Assembly (NCBI GenBank): GCA_964462125.1
Contig: CAYWXT010000066.1
Location: 1-23,602, forward strand
Length of the DNA stretch: 23,602 nucleotides
Reading direction: 5' to 3'
DNA from: JAWLFY01 sp964462125
GTDB taxonomy: Bacteria; Planctomycetota; Planctomycetia; Pirellulales; Pirellulaceae
The notes beneath the pieces were generated by a model. The model was not told where the DNA came from. It saw only the letters and a list, made by a program, of their open reading frames with translations, and ran no database searches. Shown here one piece after another: positions 14,890 through 23,310 of the stretch; the stretch's first letter is position 1; each line of letters opens with the position of its first letter. The translations under genes were made by a program, and so were the position numbers.

Positions 14890-16175
14890 CTCCGTTGTCC
14901 CGTTTCAAAGGTTGGGTGATGAATATGACGTGGGAAACTCACACAAAGCGCGCCCCTCGCACGCGGCGGGGAAATGTGATCGTCCTCTCCGCGGTCTTGA
15001 TGGCCGTCGTCCTCGGGATGGTTGCATTCGCGGTCGATATCGGCTACGTGGTGCACATGGATACCGAATTGCAGCGCACCGCCGACGCATGCGCCCTGGC
15101 CGCGGTCCAACAACTTCCCGATCAAAGCAACGCCACCGGCGCCGCGCAGTCGATCGCGGCCAAAAACAAGGGGAAAGGGGGGCCCGATCTCCATGCCTCG
15201 GACTTGCAGTTCGGTTATTGGGACCGTGACACGGCGACGTTCTCGTCAACAAGCGACGAAGTCAATGCGGTCCAGGTGGTCGTCGAGCGGACAGCGGAAA
15301 AGGGAAATCCCATCGAGCTGTTTTTCGCGCGCGTCCTGGGGACATCGTTTGCCGACGTCAGCACGACCGCCACCGCGATGTATGACAATGATCTATGCGG
15401 TCCCTTGGTCGGGATTGAATGGGTCGACGTCCCCGGCGAGCCGATGACCGACAGCTTCCGCTCCGCCGATGGCAGCTATGCCTCGCAGGAGCCACGGGAT
15501 AACGGCAACATCTGCAGCGATGGGCCGATCCACGCGGACGGTAGCGTCGTCGTCAACGGCGACGCCAATGCCGGACGGGGATACAGCACAATTCAGGAGG
15601 GGGGCGCAATCGTCACCGGCAACACGTCGCCAAGACTCCGCCCCCTCCATATGCCCCTGGTCGACACGAGTGCCGTTGAGCAGGACAACGACAACGACTC
15701 GCTGCCCGGGATTCAGAAGGGAAACCACCTTGTCAGTCCTGTGGACGAAAACGGCAACTTCCTGGTCGACGGCGGTAATACCTATGAAATGCCGCCGGGA
15801 ACGTACCTCTTCAACGATTTCACCCTCACCGGCCAATCGACGCTCATCATCACCGGGCCGACGAATATCTATCTGACCGGAAGCCTCGACACCTCGGGCG
15901 GGGACGTGATCAATGACACGGAGATTGCAAGCAATTTGAGGATCTTCATGGAAGGGGGGAGCGACAGCACGGCACTCGTGACCGCTTCATCCTCGCTCTA
16001 CGCCGTCATTTACGCACCGCAGACCGCCGTCGAAACGCGGGGCGGTGCCGACTTCTTCGGCGCGGTCGTCGGCCAGACGCTGTTGGCCACCGGCTCCGGC
16101 CAGATTCACTACGACGAAGATTTGGATGTATCGGATGCCCTGGACCTCCCCCAACGGATTTCGCTCGTCCAGTGA
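14886..16175 (+). CDS. TadG-like pilus assembly protein with DUF7305-like C-terminal region
   Basis: 429-residue protein. It has a basic N-terminus, a helix at about 31-54 (NVIVLSAVLMAVVLGMVAFAVDIG) split by no charge, and the ELQRTADACALAAVQQ segment that marks TadE/G-like assembly proteins. The periplasmic part contains two Cys (near LCGPL and NICSDG). It ends in a beta-rich region with LYAVIYAP and ADFFGAVVG, which resembles the DUF7305 domain often fused to TadG in planctomycetes. The family label for that last part is from memory. It is coupled to tadE by a 4-nt ATGA overlap. A later ATG at 14919 (MNMTWETH) is also possible. It may work in surface attachment, or as an envelope protein without a full pilus machine. 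Confidence 0.82.
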   Translation: MTPLSRFKGWVMNMTWETHTKRAPRTRRGNVIVLSAVLMAVVLGMVAFAVDIGYVVHMDTELQRTADACALAAVQQLPDQSNATGAAQSIAAKNKGKGGPDLHASDLQFGYWDRDTATFSSTSDEVNAVQVVVERTAEKGNPIELFFARVLGTSFADVSTTATAMYDNDLCGPLVGIEWVDVPGEPMTDSFRSADGSYASQEPRDNGNICSDGPIHADGSVVVNGDANAGRGYSTIQEGGAIVTGNTSPRLRPLHMPLVDTSAVEQDNDNDSLPGIQKGNHLVSPVDENGNFLVDGGNTYEMPPGTYLFNDFTLTGQSTLIITGPTNIYLTGSLDTSGGDVINDTEIASNLRIFMEGGSDSTALVTASSSLYAVIYAPQTAVETRGGADFFGAVVGQTLLATGSGQIHYDEDLDVSDALDLPQRISLVQ

Positions 16176-16209
16176 GCCGTCCCGTTTCACGCAATGAGTG
16201 AGCATTCGA

Positions 16210-16677
16210 ATGAATCAAGTCAATTGGCGGCGTATCCTGGTCATTTATCTGTGTGGTGGGTTCGTCCTCGGCGGGCTCTATCTTGCCGCCCACGCATACG
16301 TCGCCGAGCCGTCCGCGAGCGTTTCCTCCAGCGATGGCCCTAAGATATCGATCGTTTCCACCCAGCATGACTTTGGCCAGGTGCAAGCCGGTGAATCGTT
16401 GCGGCATGAGTTTGTCGTACAGAATCACGGCGCCACCCGCCTTGTCCTCAACGAGGACTCCGGTGGTTGTTGCGGCAACGGGGAATTGGAAAGTCCCTTG
16501 ATTGCTGGTCCTGGGGGCCAAATTCGGATCCCCGTGAGGCTCGAGACCGCCGGGCGTTCTGGCTTCCTGGAGAATACGGTCACGATGACAACGAGCGACC
16601 GGCAGCAGCCACGGATCGAATTGAAGGTAACGGCACAGATCACCGGCGAGGAGGGGCCAGCGCCGTCGGCTTTGTAA
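16210..16677 (+). CDS. DUF1573 domain membrane-anchored protein
   Basis: 155-residue protein with an N-terminal membrane helix (about 9-31) and an immunoglobulin-like DUF1573 domain, recognised by HDFGQVQAGESLRHEFVVQNHG and the spacing to a Cys motif. In most DUF1573 proteins the motif is S-C-G-C-T; here it is GGCCGNG with adjacent Cys87 and Cys88. Such proteins are abundant in Planctomycetes and Bacteroidetes, mostly exported, and of unknown function. The gene begins 34 nt after the TadG-like stop on the same strand and may belong to that transcript. The start could also be a GTG at 16198, adding four residues. Export and anchoring are inferred from the hydrophobic segment. Confidence 0.8.
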   Translation: MNQVNWRRILVIYLCGGFVLGGLYLAAHAYVAEPSASVSSSDGPKISIVSTQHDFGQVQAGESLRHEFVVQNHGATRLVLNEDSGGCCGNGELESPLIAGPGGQIRIPVRLETAGRSGFLENTVTMTTSDRQQPRIELKVTAQITGEEGPAPSAL

Positions 16678-16679
16678 CG

Positions 16680-16711
16680 GCACGGCGCAAGCCGTCCAGC
16701 CTCGGCCGTGC
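16680..16711. terminator. Hairpin cluster between DUF1573 and uvrA 3' ends
   Basis: GCACGGC (16680-16686) pairs perfectly with GCCGTGC (16705-16711). An alternative nested stem ACGGC-GCAA-GCCGT lies at 16682-16695. It begins 3 nt after the DUF1573 stop, between two converging genes, as a bidirectional terminator would. There is no U-tract on either strand, so the function is a guess. Confidence 0.3.
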
Positions 16712-16828
16712 AATTTCCCGCAGAACGCCGAGCGGTTTGCGCCGCACCGTTCCTAAAAACCCCTCCGGTAGCTGCGAAGCGGACGGGATTGGGCTAGGCT
16801 CTGTCAACTGCAGGCTTTCAGACAAAAC

Positions 16829-19390
16829 CTACGCTCCCCGCTGGGCGGCTTTCGGTCGTGGCGACAGCAGCACCTGCCGAAGGCAACGTCCGGTGGCATT
16901 GTCTTCCATCGCAGCGACGCTCTCGGGCGTCCCCTCGGCCAAGATCCACCCACCGCCGGCGCCCCCTTCGGGGCCGAGGTCGATGATCCAGTCACAGGCG
17001 GCGAGCAGGTCGAATTGGTGCTCGATCACCAGCACGGTATTGCCCTGATCGACCAGCCGCTGCAGCACGGCAACCAGCCGGCCAATGTCCTCGAAGTGCA
17101 ACCCCGTGGTCGGTTCATCGAGCAAGTAAAAGGTCCGTCCCGTCGCGGCACGGGCCAGTTCGGTCGCCAGCTTGATCCGCTGCGCCTCACCGCCGCTGAG
17201 GGTGGTGCTTGACTGCCCGAGATGCAGGTATCCCAGCCCGACGTCCTGCAGCGACCTGAGGATGCGATCGATCTTGGGGACGTTCTCGAAGAATTCCGCC
17301 GCCTCATCGACCGACATCTCCAACACATCGGCGATCGAAGCCCCTTTGAAGCGAACCTGCAGCGTCTGGCGGTTGAACCGTTTGCCGCCGCAGCGGCTGC
17401 AGGTGACGAACAGGTCGCTGAGAAAGGTCATTTCGATCCGCTCGACCCCTTTCCCGCTGCACTGTTCACAACGCCCGGCAGCGGCGTTGAAGCTGAATCG
17501 GCTGCCATCGTAGCCCCGCGTCTTGGCCTCGCGGGTCGCCGCGAAAACTTGCCGGATCGGGTCGAGCGCGCCGGTGTAGGTCGCCGGACAGCTGCGGGGA
17601 CTGCGGCCGATCGGTGCCTGGTTGATGCGGATCAACTTGTCAATCGGGTCGGCCCCCACCAATCGGCCGCCGAACGTTGATGCTTTCGCCTTCGGAGCAC
17701 GACCGTTGCCGATGAGCTGTTGATCGAGCAGCGGGAAGAGGGTGTCGTTGATGAGCGAGCTCTTGCCGCTGCCGGAAACGCCGCTGATGCCGATCAAGGT
17801 TCCTAGTGGAAACCGGGTGGTCACCCGCTTCAGGTTATGCGTCGTTGCATCGGCGAGTACGAGCCAGCGGTCATCGGTCGGCTCGCGGCGGGCGGTGGGA
17901 ATCGGGATCGAACGTTCTCCGCGAAGGTACGCCCCGGTCAGGCTTTGGGGATCGGAGGCAACCTGCTCGGGCGAACCTTCACTGATGATCGTGCCCCCCT
18001 GATTGCCAGCTCCGGGCCCGATATCGATCAGGCGATCCGCAGCGCGGATCGTCGCTTCATCATGCTCGACGATCACCACGGTGTTGCCGTGGTCGCGAAG
18101 TTCGCGGAGCGATTCGAGCAGCCGGTCGTGGTCAGCCGGGTGCAGCCCAATCGAGGGTTCATCCAACACATAGCAGACGCCCACCAGTCCGCTGCCAATG
18201 CTGGTTGCCAACCGCACCCGCTGCAGTTCACCGCCGCTGAGCGTCTCTGCGGGGCGGTCGAGTGTGAGGTAGCTGACCCCGACCCGCTGCAAGAATCCGA
18301 GCCGCCGGCTCACCTCACGGCAAATCGGCGCGGCGACCGCTGCGTTGGTCCCGCTGAGTTTGCCACCCAAGCTACCGATCCAAGCCGCAGCCTCTTCGAG
18401 TGGCAAGGCGACGACTGCGGCAATGGAGCGATCGTCGATGGTCACCGCCAGCGCCTCGGCTCGCAGACGTCCGCCGCCGCAGTCGGGGCATGGCCAGACG
18501 ACCTCTCGCTTGACAACCACTCCCAATCCACCGCATTTGGCGCAGGCACCGTAAGGGCTGTTGAAGCTGAACGTTCGCGGTTCCAATTCCTCCAAGCTCT
18601 CCCCGCACTCGGCGCAAGCCAGCGAGGTGCTGTGGATCGTTTCCCGCCACTGGCCGGCAGCCTGCAATCCGCCCGGCTGCTGGACCAGACTCGTCACCAA
18701 GCCACTGCCGAGTCGGAGGCCGAGGCTGAGCGAGTCTTGCAGCCGCGTCTGGATGCCATCGCGAATCACCAACCGGTCGACCATCGCCTCGATCGTGTGA
18801 TTGCGGCGGGGGGCAAGCTCCGGGACCTCGTCCAGCAGGTACAGCTCGCCATCGACGCGGGCTCGAATCAATCCGGCGGCCCGGATCGACTCGAACACCT
18901 CCCGGTGGCGTCCTCGGCGGCCGCGAACCATTGGGCTCAGCAGCATCAATTTGGTCCCTTCGGGGAGCCCGGCGAGGGTATCGCGGATCGCATCGGCCGA
19001 CTGCGGGGAGACCGGCGAACCACAGGCGACACAGTGGGGCGTGCCGGCGCGGGCGTAGAGCAGCCGCAGGTAGTCGTAAATCTCCGTCACCGTCGCCACC
19101 GTGCTCCGGCCGCCGGTTGAGCCCGGTTGCTGGTCAATCGCCAAGGTCGGCGCCAGCCCCTCGATCGAATCGACCTCCGGGCGGGGAAGCTGGTCCAAGA
19201 ACTGGCGGGCGTAGGCAGATAAACTGTCGATGTACTGCCGCTGCCCCTCGGCATAGAGCGTGTCGAAGGCGAGCGAACTCTTGCCGCTTCCCGAAACCCC
19301 GGTGATGACGGTGATCGCGTCCCGGGGCAAATCGACGTCGATCGACTTCAGGTTATGGACCCGGGCGCGGCGGATCCGGATAGCGTTCAA
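16829..19390 (-). CDS. uvrA: UvrA-family excinuclease ABC subunit A lacking the insertion domain
   Basis: 853-residue UvrA, the ATP-dependent damage sensor of nucleotide excision repair; typical UvrA is about 940. Both ABC modules are present: Walker A GVSGSGKSS at 31 and 537, signatures LSGGELQR (384) and LSGGEAQR (731). Zinc-module Cys pairs lie at 259/262, 283/286 and 641/644 with 664/667. The UvrB-binding region is recognisable (SADAI to VDRLVIRDGI, about 131-212). The DNA-binding insertion domain that normally separates YGACxxCxGLG from QPCPxCxGxRL is gone; only about 14 residues lie between C286 and C301. The start is TTG 19390, with GAGGG 9 nt before it and an in-frame TGA at 19403-19405 excluding longer versions. 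It might be a paralogue alongside a full-length UvrA elsewhere. Confidence 0.93.
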   Translation of the reverse strand: MNAIRIRRARVHNLKSIDVDLPRDAITVITGVSGSGKSSLAFDTLYAEGQRQYIDSLSAYARQFLDQLPRPEVDSIEGLAPTLAIDQQPGSTGGRSTVATVTEIYDYLRLLYARAGTPHCVACGSPVSPQSADAIRDTLAGLPEGTKLMLLSPMVRGRRGRHREVFESIRAAGLIRARVDGELYLLDEVPELAPRRNHTIEAMVDRLVIRDGIQTRLQDSLSLGLRLGSGLVTSLVQQPGGLQAAGQWRETIHSTSLACAECGESLEELEPRTFSFNSPYGACAKCGGLGVVVKREVVWPCPDCGGGRLRAEALAVTIDDRSIAAVVALPLEEAAAWIGSLGGKLSGTNAAVAAPICREVSRRLGFLQRVGVSYLTLDRPAETLSGGELQRVRLATSIGSGLVGVCYVLDEPSIGLHPADHDRLLESLRELRDHGNTVVIVEHDEATIRAADRLIDIGPGAGNQGGTIISEGSPEQVASDPQSLTGAYLRGERSIPIPTARREPTDDRWLVLADATTHNLKRVTTRFPLGTLIGISGVSGSGKSSLINDTLFPLLDQQLIGNGRAPKAKASTFGGRLVGADPIDKLIRINQAPIGRSPRSCPATYTGALDPIRQVFAATREAKTRGYDGSRFSFNAAAGRCEQCSGKGVERIEMTFLSDLFVTCSRCGGKRFNRQTLQVRFKGASIADVLEMSVDEAAEFFENVPKIDRILRSLQDVGLGYLHLGQSSTTLSGGEAQRIKLATELARAATGRTFYLLDEPTTGLHFEDIGRLVAVLQRLVDQGNTVLVIEHQFDLLAACDWIIDLGPEGGAGGGWILAEGTPESVAAMEDNATGRCLRQVLLSPRPKAAQRGA

Positions 19391-19406
19391 ACTCTGGTAC
19401 CCTCAA
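19391..19406 (-). promoter_or_regulatory. 16-nt element before uvrA containing its ribosome binding site
   Basis: Read on the minus strand this is TTGAGGGTACCAGAGT, directly abutting the TTG start. It matches the element before dgt on the other strand at 13 of 16 positions. GAGGG is a plausible Shine-Dalgarno 9 nt from the start. Confidence 0.5.
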
Positions 19407-19496
19407 GCGCGGAGTTACATTTCGTTCATTCGATCTCGACCGATCGATCGCCGATTCGGTGTGGGCCGATCGTCGGGGGGGCGGTAGGATTGGGGC

Positions 19497-19512
19497 TGGA
19501 GGGTACTTGAGT
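19497..19512 (+). promoter_or_regulatory. 16-nt element before dgt, inverted copy of the uvrA element
   Basis: Read on the plus strand this is TGGAGGGTACTTGAGT, ending 4 nt before the dgt ATG at 19517. It mirrors the element at 19391-19406 with 3 mismatches, including a perfect 9-mer GAGGGTAC core extended by GAGT. GGAGGG is 13 nt from the ATG, farther than usual for a ribosome binding site. Confidence 0.45.
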
Positions 19513-19516
19513 CGAG

Positions 19517-20683
19517 ATGGCGCGAAGCGAACCGGCACCGATGATCGACTGGCAGCGGTACGCGGACCGCGAGCACCTGACGCTGGCATCCTATTCGATG
19601 CACAGCCGGGACAGCATGGGGCGGAGGCACCCCGAGCCGCCCCATCCCTATCGCGGTCCCTTTGCCCGCGATCGCGACCGCATCTTGCACAGTAGCGCCT
19701 TCCGCCGCCTGTCGGGGAAGATGCAGGTCTTCACCGGCGAGATGGGGGTTTACCACCGCACCCGGCTGACACACACCTTCGAGGTCGCTTCGGTCGCCCG
19801 CACGCTCGCCCGCGTCCTGCGGCTGAACGAAGACCTGACCGAGGCTCTGGCGCTGCTGCACGACATCGGGCATCCCCCCTTTGGACACTGCGGCGAAGAG
19901 GTGCTCAGCGAATGCCTGCATGACGTCGGCGGGTTTTCTCACAATCAATTCGCCCTGGTGTTGGCGGAGGAACTCGAACAACGGTACGACCAATTCCCGG
20001 GGCTGAACCTCTCGCGGGAGACGCTGGCGGGCCAGGACGTCCGGGCGCACAAGGCCGAGGCCGCCATCGGGCGGGCACCGTTGCTGGAGGTCCAATTGGT
20101 CGATGCGGCAGACTCGATCGCCTACGACGCCCACGATGTCGATGATGCGCTTCAGTTGGGATTGTTGTCCATCGACGAGTTGGCCGAGTTGGCCATCATC
20201 CGCCGGACACTGGAGCGGTTGCGACTCAAGCATGGCAGCGTGCCGACACAGCGTTTACGGCAGGCCCTGGTGCACGAGCTGATCGATCTCCAGGTCAGCG
20301 ACTTACTGCAGCGAACGATCGAGCAACTGCAGCCGCTCCAGGGATGGACCTCGGCGGAGCTCTGTGAAGCAGGAACCCGTCTCGGGCATTCGGAGACGCT
20401 GGGGCGGGAACGGGGGGAGCTGGAGGCGTTCTTGTTTGACGCCGTCTATCGACATCCACGACTGATGACCGTGCGACGCTCGGCGGCTGACCGGTTGCGA
20501 TTCCTGTATACCACCCTGGTCAAGCAACCGCAGCGATTGCCGCTACGGTTCCGCCTTCGCGCCGACAAGGCGCCAGTCCCCCGTGTCGCGGGGGACTATT
20601 TGGCCGGCATGACCGATGCCTTTTGTGATGCCCAATACCAGTACGCGCGCGATTCAGAACACGGCCCCCTGGCAGACTGGTAG
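19517..20683 (+). CDS. dgt: dGTP triphosphohydrolase-like HD-domain protein
   Basis: 388-residue HD-superfamily protein of the deoxyguanosinetriphosphate triphosphohydrolase family, which cleaves dNTPs to deoxynucleoside and triphosphate and so affects nucleotide pools. The metal-binding signature is complete: His86 in RLTHTFEVA, His115-Asp116 in LLHDIGHPPFGH, and Asp199 in DAADSIAYDAHDVDDAL. Family-typical stretches ILHSSAFRRLSGKMQVF and RTRLTHT are present. The length fits the shorter dGTPase-like subgroup, below the roughly 500 residues of the E. coli enzyme, so substrate range may be broader than dGTP. I start at ATG 19517; the in-frame ATG at 19541 (MIDWQRY) is possible. It is divergent from uvrA across 126 bp, linking nucleotide pool control with DNA repair by position only. 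Confidence 0.93.
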   Translation: MARSEPAPMIDWQRYADREHLTLASYSMHSRDSMGRRHPEPPHPYRGPFARDRDRILHSSAFRRLSGKMQVFTGEMGVYHRTRLTHTFEVASVARTLARVLRLNEDLTEALALLHDIGHPPFGHCGEEVLSECLHDVGGFSHNQFALVLAEELEQRYDQFPGLNLSRETLAGQDVRAHKAEAAIGRAPLLEVQLVDAADSIAYDAHDVDDALQLGLLSIDELAELAIIRRTLERLRLKHGSVPTQRLRQALVHELIDLQVSDLLQRTIEQLQPLQGWTSAELCEAGTRLGHSETLGRERGELEAFLFDAVYRHPRLMTVRRSAADRLRFLYTTLVKQPQRLPLRFRLRADKAPVPRVAGDYLAGMTDAFCDAQYQYARDSEHGPLADW

Positions 20684-20962
20684 AAGACCCGTCAGGCATG
20701 GGGGTGGCGCGATAACGCCTCGCCCCCCAAAAATCTCGCCCCCCACTTCCGACGACCATTGTTACCATGAGGTGCTCACGCTGGCCTCTGGCGGGGAGAC
20801 GGAGGATACCGACGCCTCCCCTGGGGACGGCCTGGTGATTGGCCTAAACTGGCGCGTGGTCGCCGAGCCCCCCCAATGTGGCTACGGGGCGTCTCGGCCG
20901 CCGCGTGGAATTCATCGCAAAATAATTGCGTCACGAGCCGAGCCACCCTGCGTGAAACCTCG
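20684..20962. other. Intergenic between dgt and the PIN-TRAM gene
   Basis: 279 bp with no gene that I can support. It holds short inverted matches (GGGGAG against CTCCCC near 20800-20840) and runs of C (ccccccaa) but no convincing promoter, terminator or RNA structure. The frame of the next gene is open to 20876, yet those residues do not look like protein. Confidence 0.5.
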
Positions 20963-21970
20963 ATGGCACTAATACTCCTCCGCTGCATTTTCTTGTTGTG
21001 TGCCGGCGGCGTCTCCGGCATCATCAACACATCGATGCCGGCGGGAACGCCTGCCTGGGTCCCATGGTTGACCTTCGTGGCCATCATGACGCTGGCGTCG
21101 GCGATCGTGGTGATCGATATTTACGTTCCGCGAAAGCGGATCGACACGATCTCAGCGATCTATTTCGGCGTCCTTGTCGGGGTTCTGCTGACCTACATCC
21201 TTTGGATCGCCCTCTCCCCGCTGCTGGAAGAAACGTTCAATCCCCGAGCGATCCAGCTCATCACCGGGCTCGTGTTGTGTTACGTCTGCACCAGTGTTCT
21301 GCTGCAAACAAAGAACGACTTTCGCTTCCTGATTCCCTATGTCGAGTTCGTGCGGGAGGTCAAGGGTTTCAAGCCGCTGATCCTCGACACCAGCGTCGTG
21401 ATCGATGGCCGAATCGCCGATCTGGTGGCAACCGGTGTGTTTGACAACCAGTTGATCCTGCCGCGTTTCGCTCTCAGCGAGCTGCAGGCGATCGCGGACA
21501 GCGGCGACAAGCTGAAACGGACGCGAGGCCGCCGGGGACTCGACATCCTGAACCGGCTGCGGGCGGATGAGTCGGTCGATTTGCAAATTTTTGACCGGGA
21601 GCTGCCAGAGCTGGCGGGGCAAACGGTCGACTTGAAGCTGGTTCTGCTCGCCAAGCACCTGGAGGGAAAAGTCGTCACCGGTGACTTCAATCTCAACAAA
21701 GTCGCCAAGCTTCACAATGTACCGGTCATCAATCTGAACGAGATCAGCAACGCACTGCGCCCGGTCTACCTGCCCGACGAGACCTTCCGGATCCGTGTGA
21801 TCAAGGCGGGTGAAGGGCCGGAACAGGGGGTTGGCTACCTGGATGATGGCACGATGGTCGTCGTTGAGGGGGGGCGGACGCGGATCGGGCAGGAACTCGA
21901 GGTTCGTGTCACCAGCACGCTGCAAACCAACGCCGGAAAGATGATCTTCGCCAAGTACGATGGTCGTTGA
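20963..21970 (+). CDS. Membrane-anchored PIN and TRAM domain protein (YacL-like)
   Basis: 335-residue protein. Four hydrophobic segments fill residues 1-115. A PIN nuclease-like domain (138-262) carries the acidic residues expected for metal binding: Asp142 in LILDTSVVIDGRI, Glu173 in ALSELQAI, Asp223 in VDLKLVLLA and Asp241 in VVTGDFNLN. A TRAM RNA-binding domain ends the chain (272-333, GVGYLDDGTMVVVEGG). This matches the YacL/PilT-domain family, thought to act on RNA at the membrane; the substrate is unknown. I choose ATG 20963 (MALILLRCIF) because the first hydrophobic helix starts there; the frame extends 29 codons farther up without obvious protein character. No coupling with neighbours is visible: 279 bp upstream and 55 bp downstream. 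Confidence 0.9.
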   Translation: MALILLRCIFLLCAGGVSGIINTSMPAGTPAWVPWLTFVAIMTLASAIVVIDIYVPRKRIDTISAIYFGVLVGVLLTYILWIALSPLLEETFNPRAIQLITGLVLCYVCTSVLLQTKNDFRFLIPYVEFVREVKGFKPLILDTSVVIDGRIADLVATGVFDNQLILPRFALSELQAIADSGDKLKRTRGRRGLDILNRLRADESVDLQIFDRELPELAGQTVDLKLVLLAKHLEGKVVTGDFNLNKVAKLHNVPVINLNEISNALRPVYLPDETFRIRVIKAGEGPEQGVGYLDDGTMVVVEGGRTRIGQELEVRVTSTLQTNAGKMIFAKYDGR

Positions 21971-22025
21971 CCGGCTTGGAATTCTCTTGACGGGGGCGGA
22001 ATTCGCTTGGTAACCCCCAACCCCT

Positions 22026-23198
22026 ATGACTCTCTCGACCCACCTGCCGCGACGCTGCCCGCTTGCCGTCTCCCTCCTGATCGTGCTCAGTTGCGGAGCC
22101 GCGCTCCGGTCGGGGACCGCCCAAGAGTTGCGGTCGGTGTCACCCGACGACGGTTCTTCCAGCGAATCGGCATGCGTGCTGCTCCGCAACGGCCAGGTAT
22201 TGTTCGGTACCGCGGAACCGCAGGGGGATTGGGTCATTGTTCGCAACGGCCAGGGCAACCAGGTCCGCCTGCAGCGGTCCAAGGTCGTTGGCTGGGCCGA
22301 TTCTTTGCGTGATCTATACCAGTACCGTGTCGATCATCGCCGCAGTGGCGATCCCCAAGTTCACCTGAAAGACGCCCGCTGGTGCCTTCGCCATGGGCTG
22401 CTGGACCTGGCTGCCTCCGAGCTGCGCGCGGTGTACCAAATCGTCCCGGATCACCCCGGCGCAGCGATCATCGAGCGTCAAATTCGCTCCGCCCTTGGGC
22501 GGTCACAACCGGGGGACCGATCCGCCGAGGTGTCACAGGTGGGGTACGAGGATGAGGTGTCCGACACCGTTGCCAGCGACGAGCCGGCAAATGATGATCC
22601 CACACTGGGGCTCGACACCCCATCATTTCAGCACTTCGTCCGCCACGTGCACCCGCTGCTACTCAACCGCTGCGGCGGCTGTCACTCCCACACCTCCGAC
22701 CTCGATTGGCAGCTGATCGTTCCCTCCAGCCGTGGACGAACCTCGGCTCGGATCACCCGCGAAAACCTGCGGGCGATCCAGCCGCTGGTGCGATTCGGCG
22801 ATCCAGAAGCAAGCGAGTTGGTGCATTTGGCCTTGCAGCCTCATGGCGGCGGCAAAGCCCCGCTGCACACCGGCGATCGCAAGGCGATCGCGGCGCTGCG
22901 CGACTGGATCCGACATGCTCGTTCCGCCATGGACGACCCCGACGACGTCCGGCCCCTTGATGCCGGCGGCACGATGGCCCTTGATGCTGGCGGCACGATG
23001 GTTGGTTTACCCGCGGAGCTCGCAGCCGGCGTCGCGCCGGCGGCCGGTCCCGCAGTCGCGCCGCTGGAGACAAAAAAGACCGACCGCATCTCGGGGGAGG
23101 CAATGCCAGGGCAAGCCAACGGTCGCCCATCGAGACTCCCGGCGGTCGACAACCCCTTCGACCCCGAGCTGTTCAACCGCCGTTTTCACCCGCCGTGA
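22026..23198 (+). CDS. Secreted protein with a single CxxCH haem motif, planctomycete type
   Basis: 390-residue exported protein. The signal peptide runs to about residue 33 (hydrophobic 12-28, then GTAQ-E). Residues 48-100 (VLLRNGQVLFGTAE, VIVRNGQGNQVRLQRSKVVGW) look like a small beta domain common in planctomycete envelope proteins, followed by a helical segment rich in Leu/Ala. FQHFVRHVHPLLLNRCGGCH with C216, C219 and H220 resembles the cytochrome-c-like segment of planctomycete proteins that carry DUF1549-type regions, but the remaining domains of those proteins are absent. A distal Met that could serve as axial ligand is not evident. The C-terminal 90 residues are low-complexity Ala/Gly/Pro, including a duplicated LDAGGTM. 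Function unknown; the haem assignment rests on the motif alone. Confidence 0.8.
   Translation: MTLSTHLPRRCPLAVSLLIVLSCGAALRSGTAQELRSVSPDDGSSSESACVLLRNGQVLFGTAEPQGDWVIVRNGQGNQVRLQRSKVVGWADSLRDLYQYRVDHRRSGDPQVHLKDARWCLRHGLLDLAASELRAVYQIVPDHPGAAIIERQIRSALGRSQPGDRSAEVSQVGYEDEVSDTVASDEPANDDPTLGLDTPSFQHFVRHVHPLLLNRCGGCHSHTSDLDWQLIVPSSRGRTSARITRENLRAIQPLVRFGDPEASELVHLALQPHGGGKAPLHTGDRKAIAALRDWIRHARSAMDDPDDVRPLDAGGTMALDAGGTMVGLPAELAAGVAPAAGPAVAPLETKKTDRISGEAMPGQANGRPSRLPAVDNPFDPELFNRRFHPP
22954..23001. repeat. 24-bp tandem duplication in the CGGCH protein gene
   Basis: Two adjacent 24-bp copies, 22954-22977 and 22978-23001, differ at one base (c to t in the tenth or so position). They add eight residues in frame, doubling LDAGGTM in the low-complexity tail. 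The near-identity suggests a recent replication-slippage event. Confidence 0.92.
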
Positions 23199-23310
23199 TT
23201 CCACCTCGTGGGACCACACAAGTGAAGGAGGCGATGAATTTTGGATTCTGGGCCAAACGTTCAGCCGTGAAACCCGCACGCGCAACAGGGGAACGTCTCG
23301 AACGGCCGGC

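Noticed and set aside
17837..19120. 427-codon plus-strand frame opposite uvrA
   Set aside because: Antisense shadow of an intact UvrA with all ABC motifs; no domain seen.
21152..22282. 376-codon minus-strand frame opposite the PIN-TRAM gene
   Set aside because: It spans two genes on the other strand and the intergenic between them, and its product has no family features.
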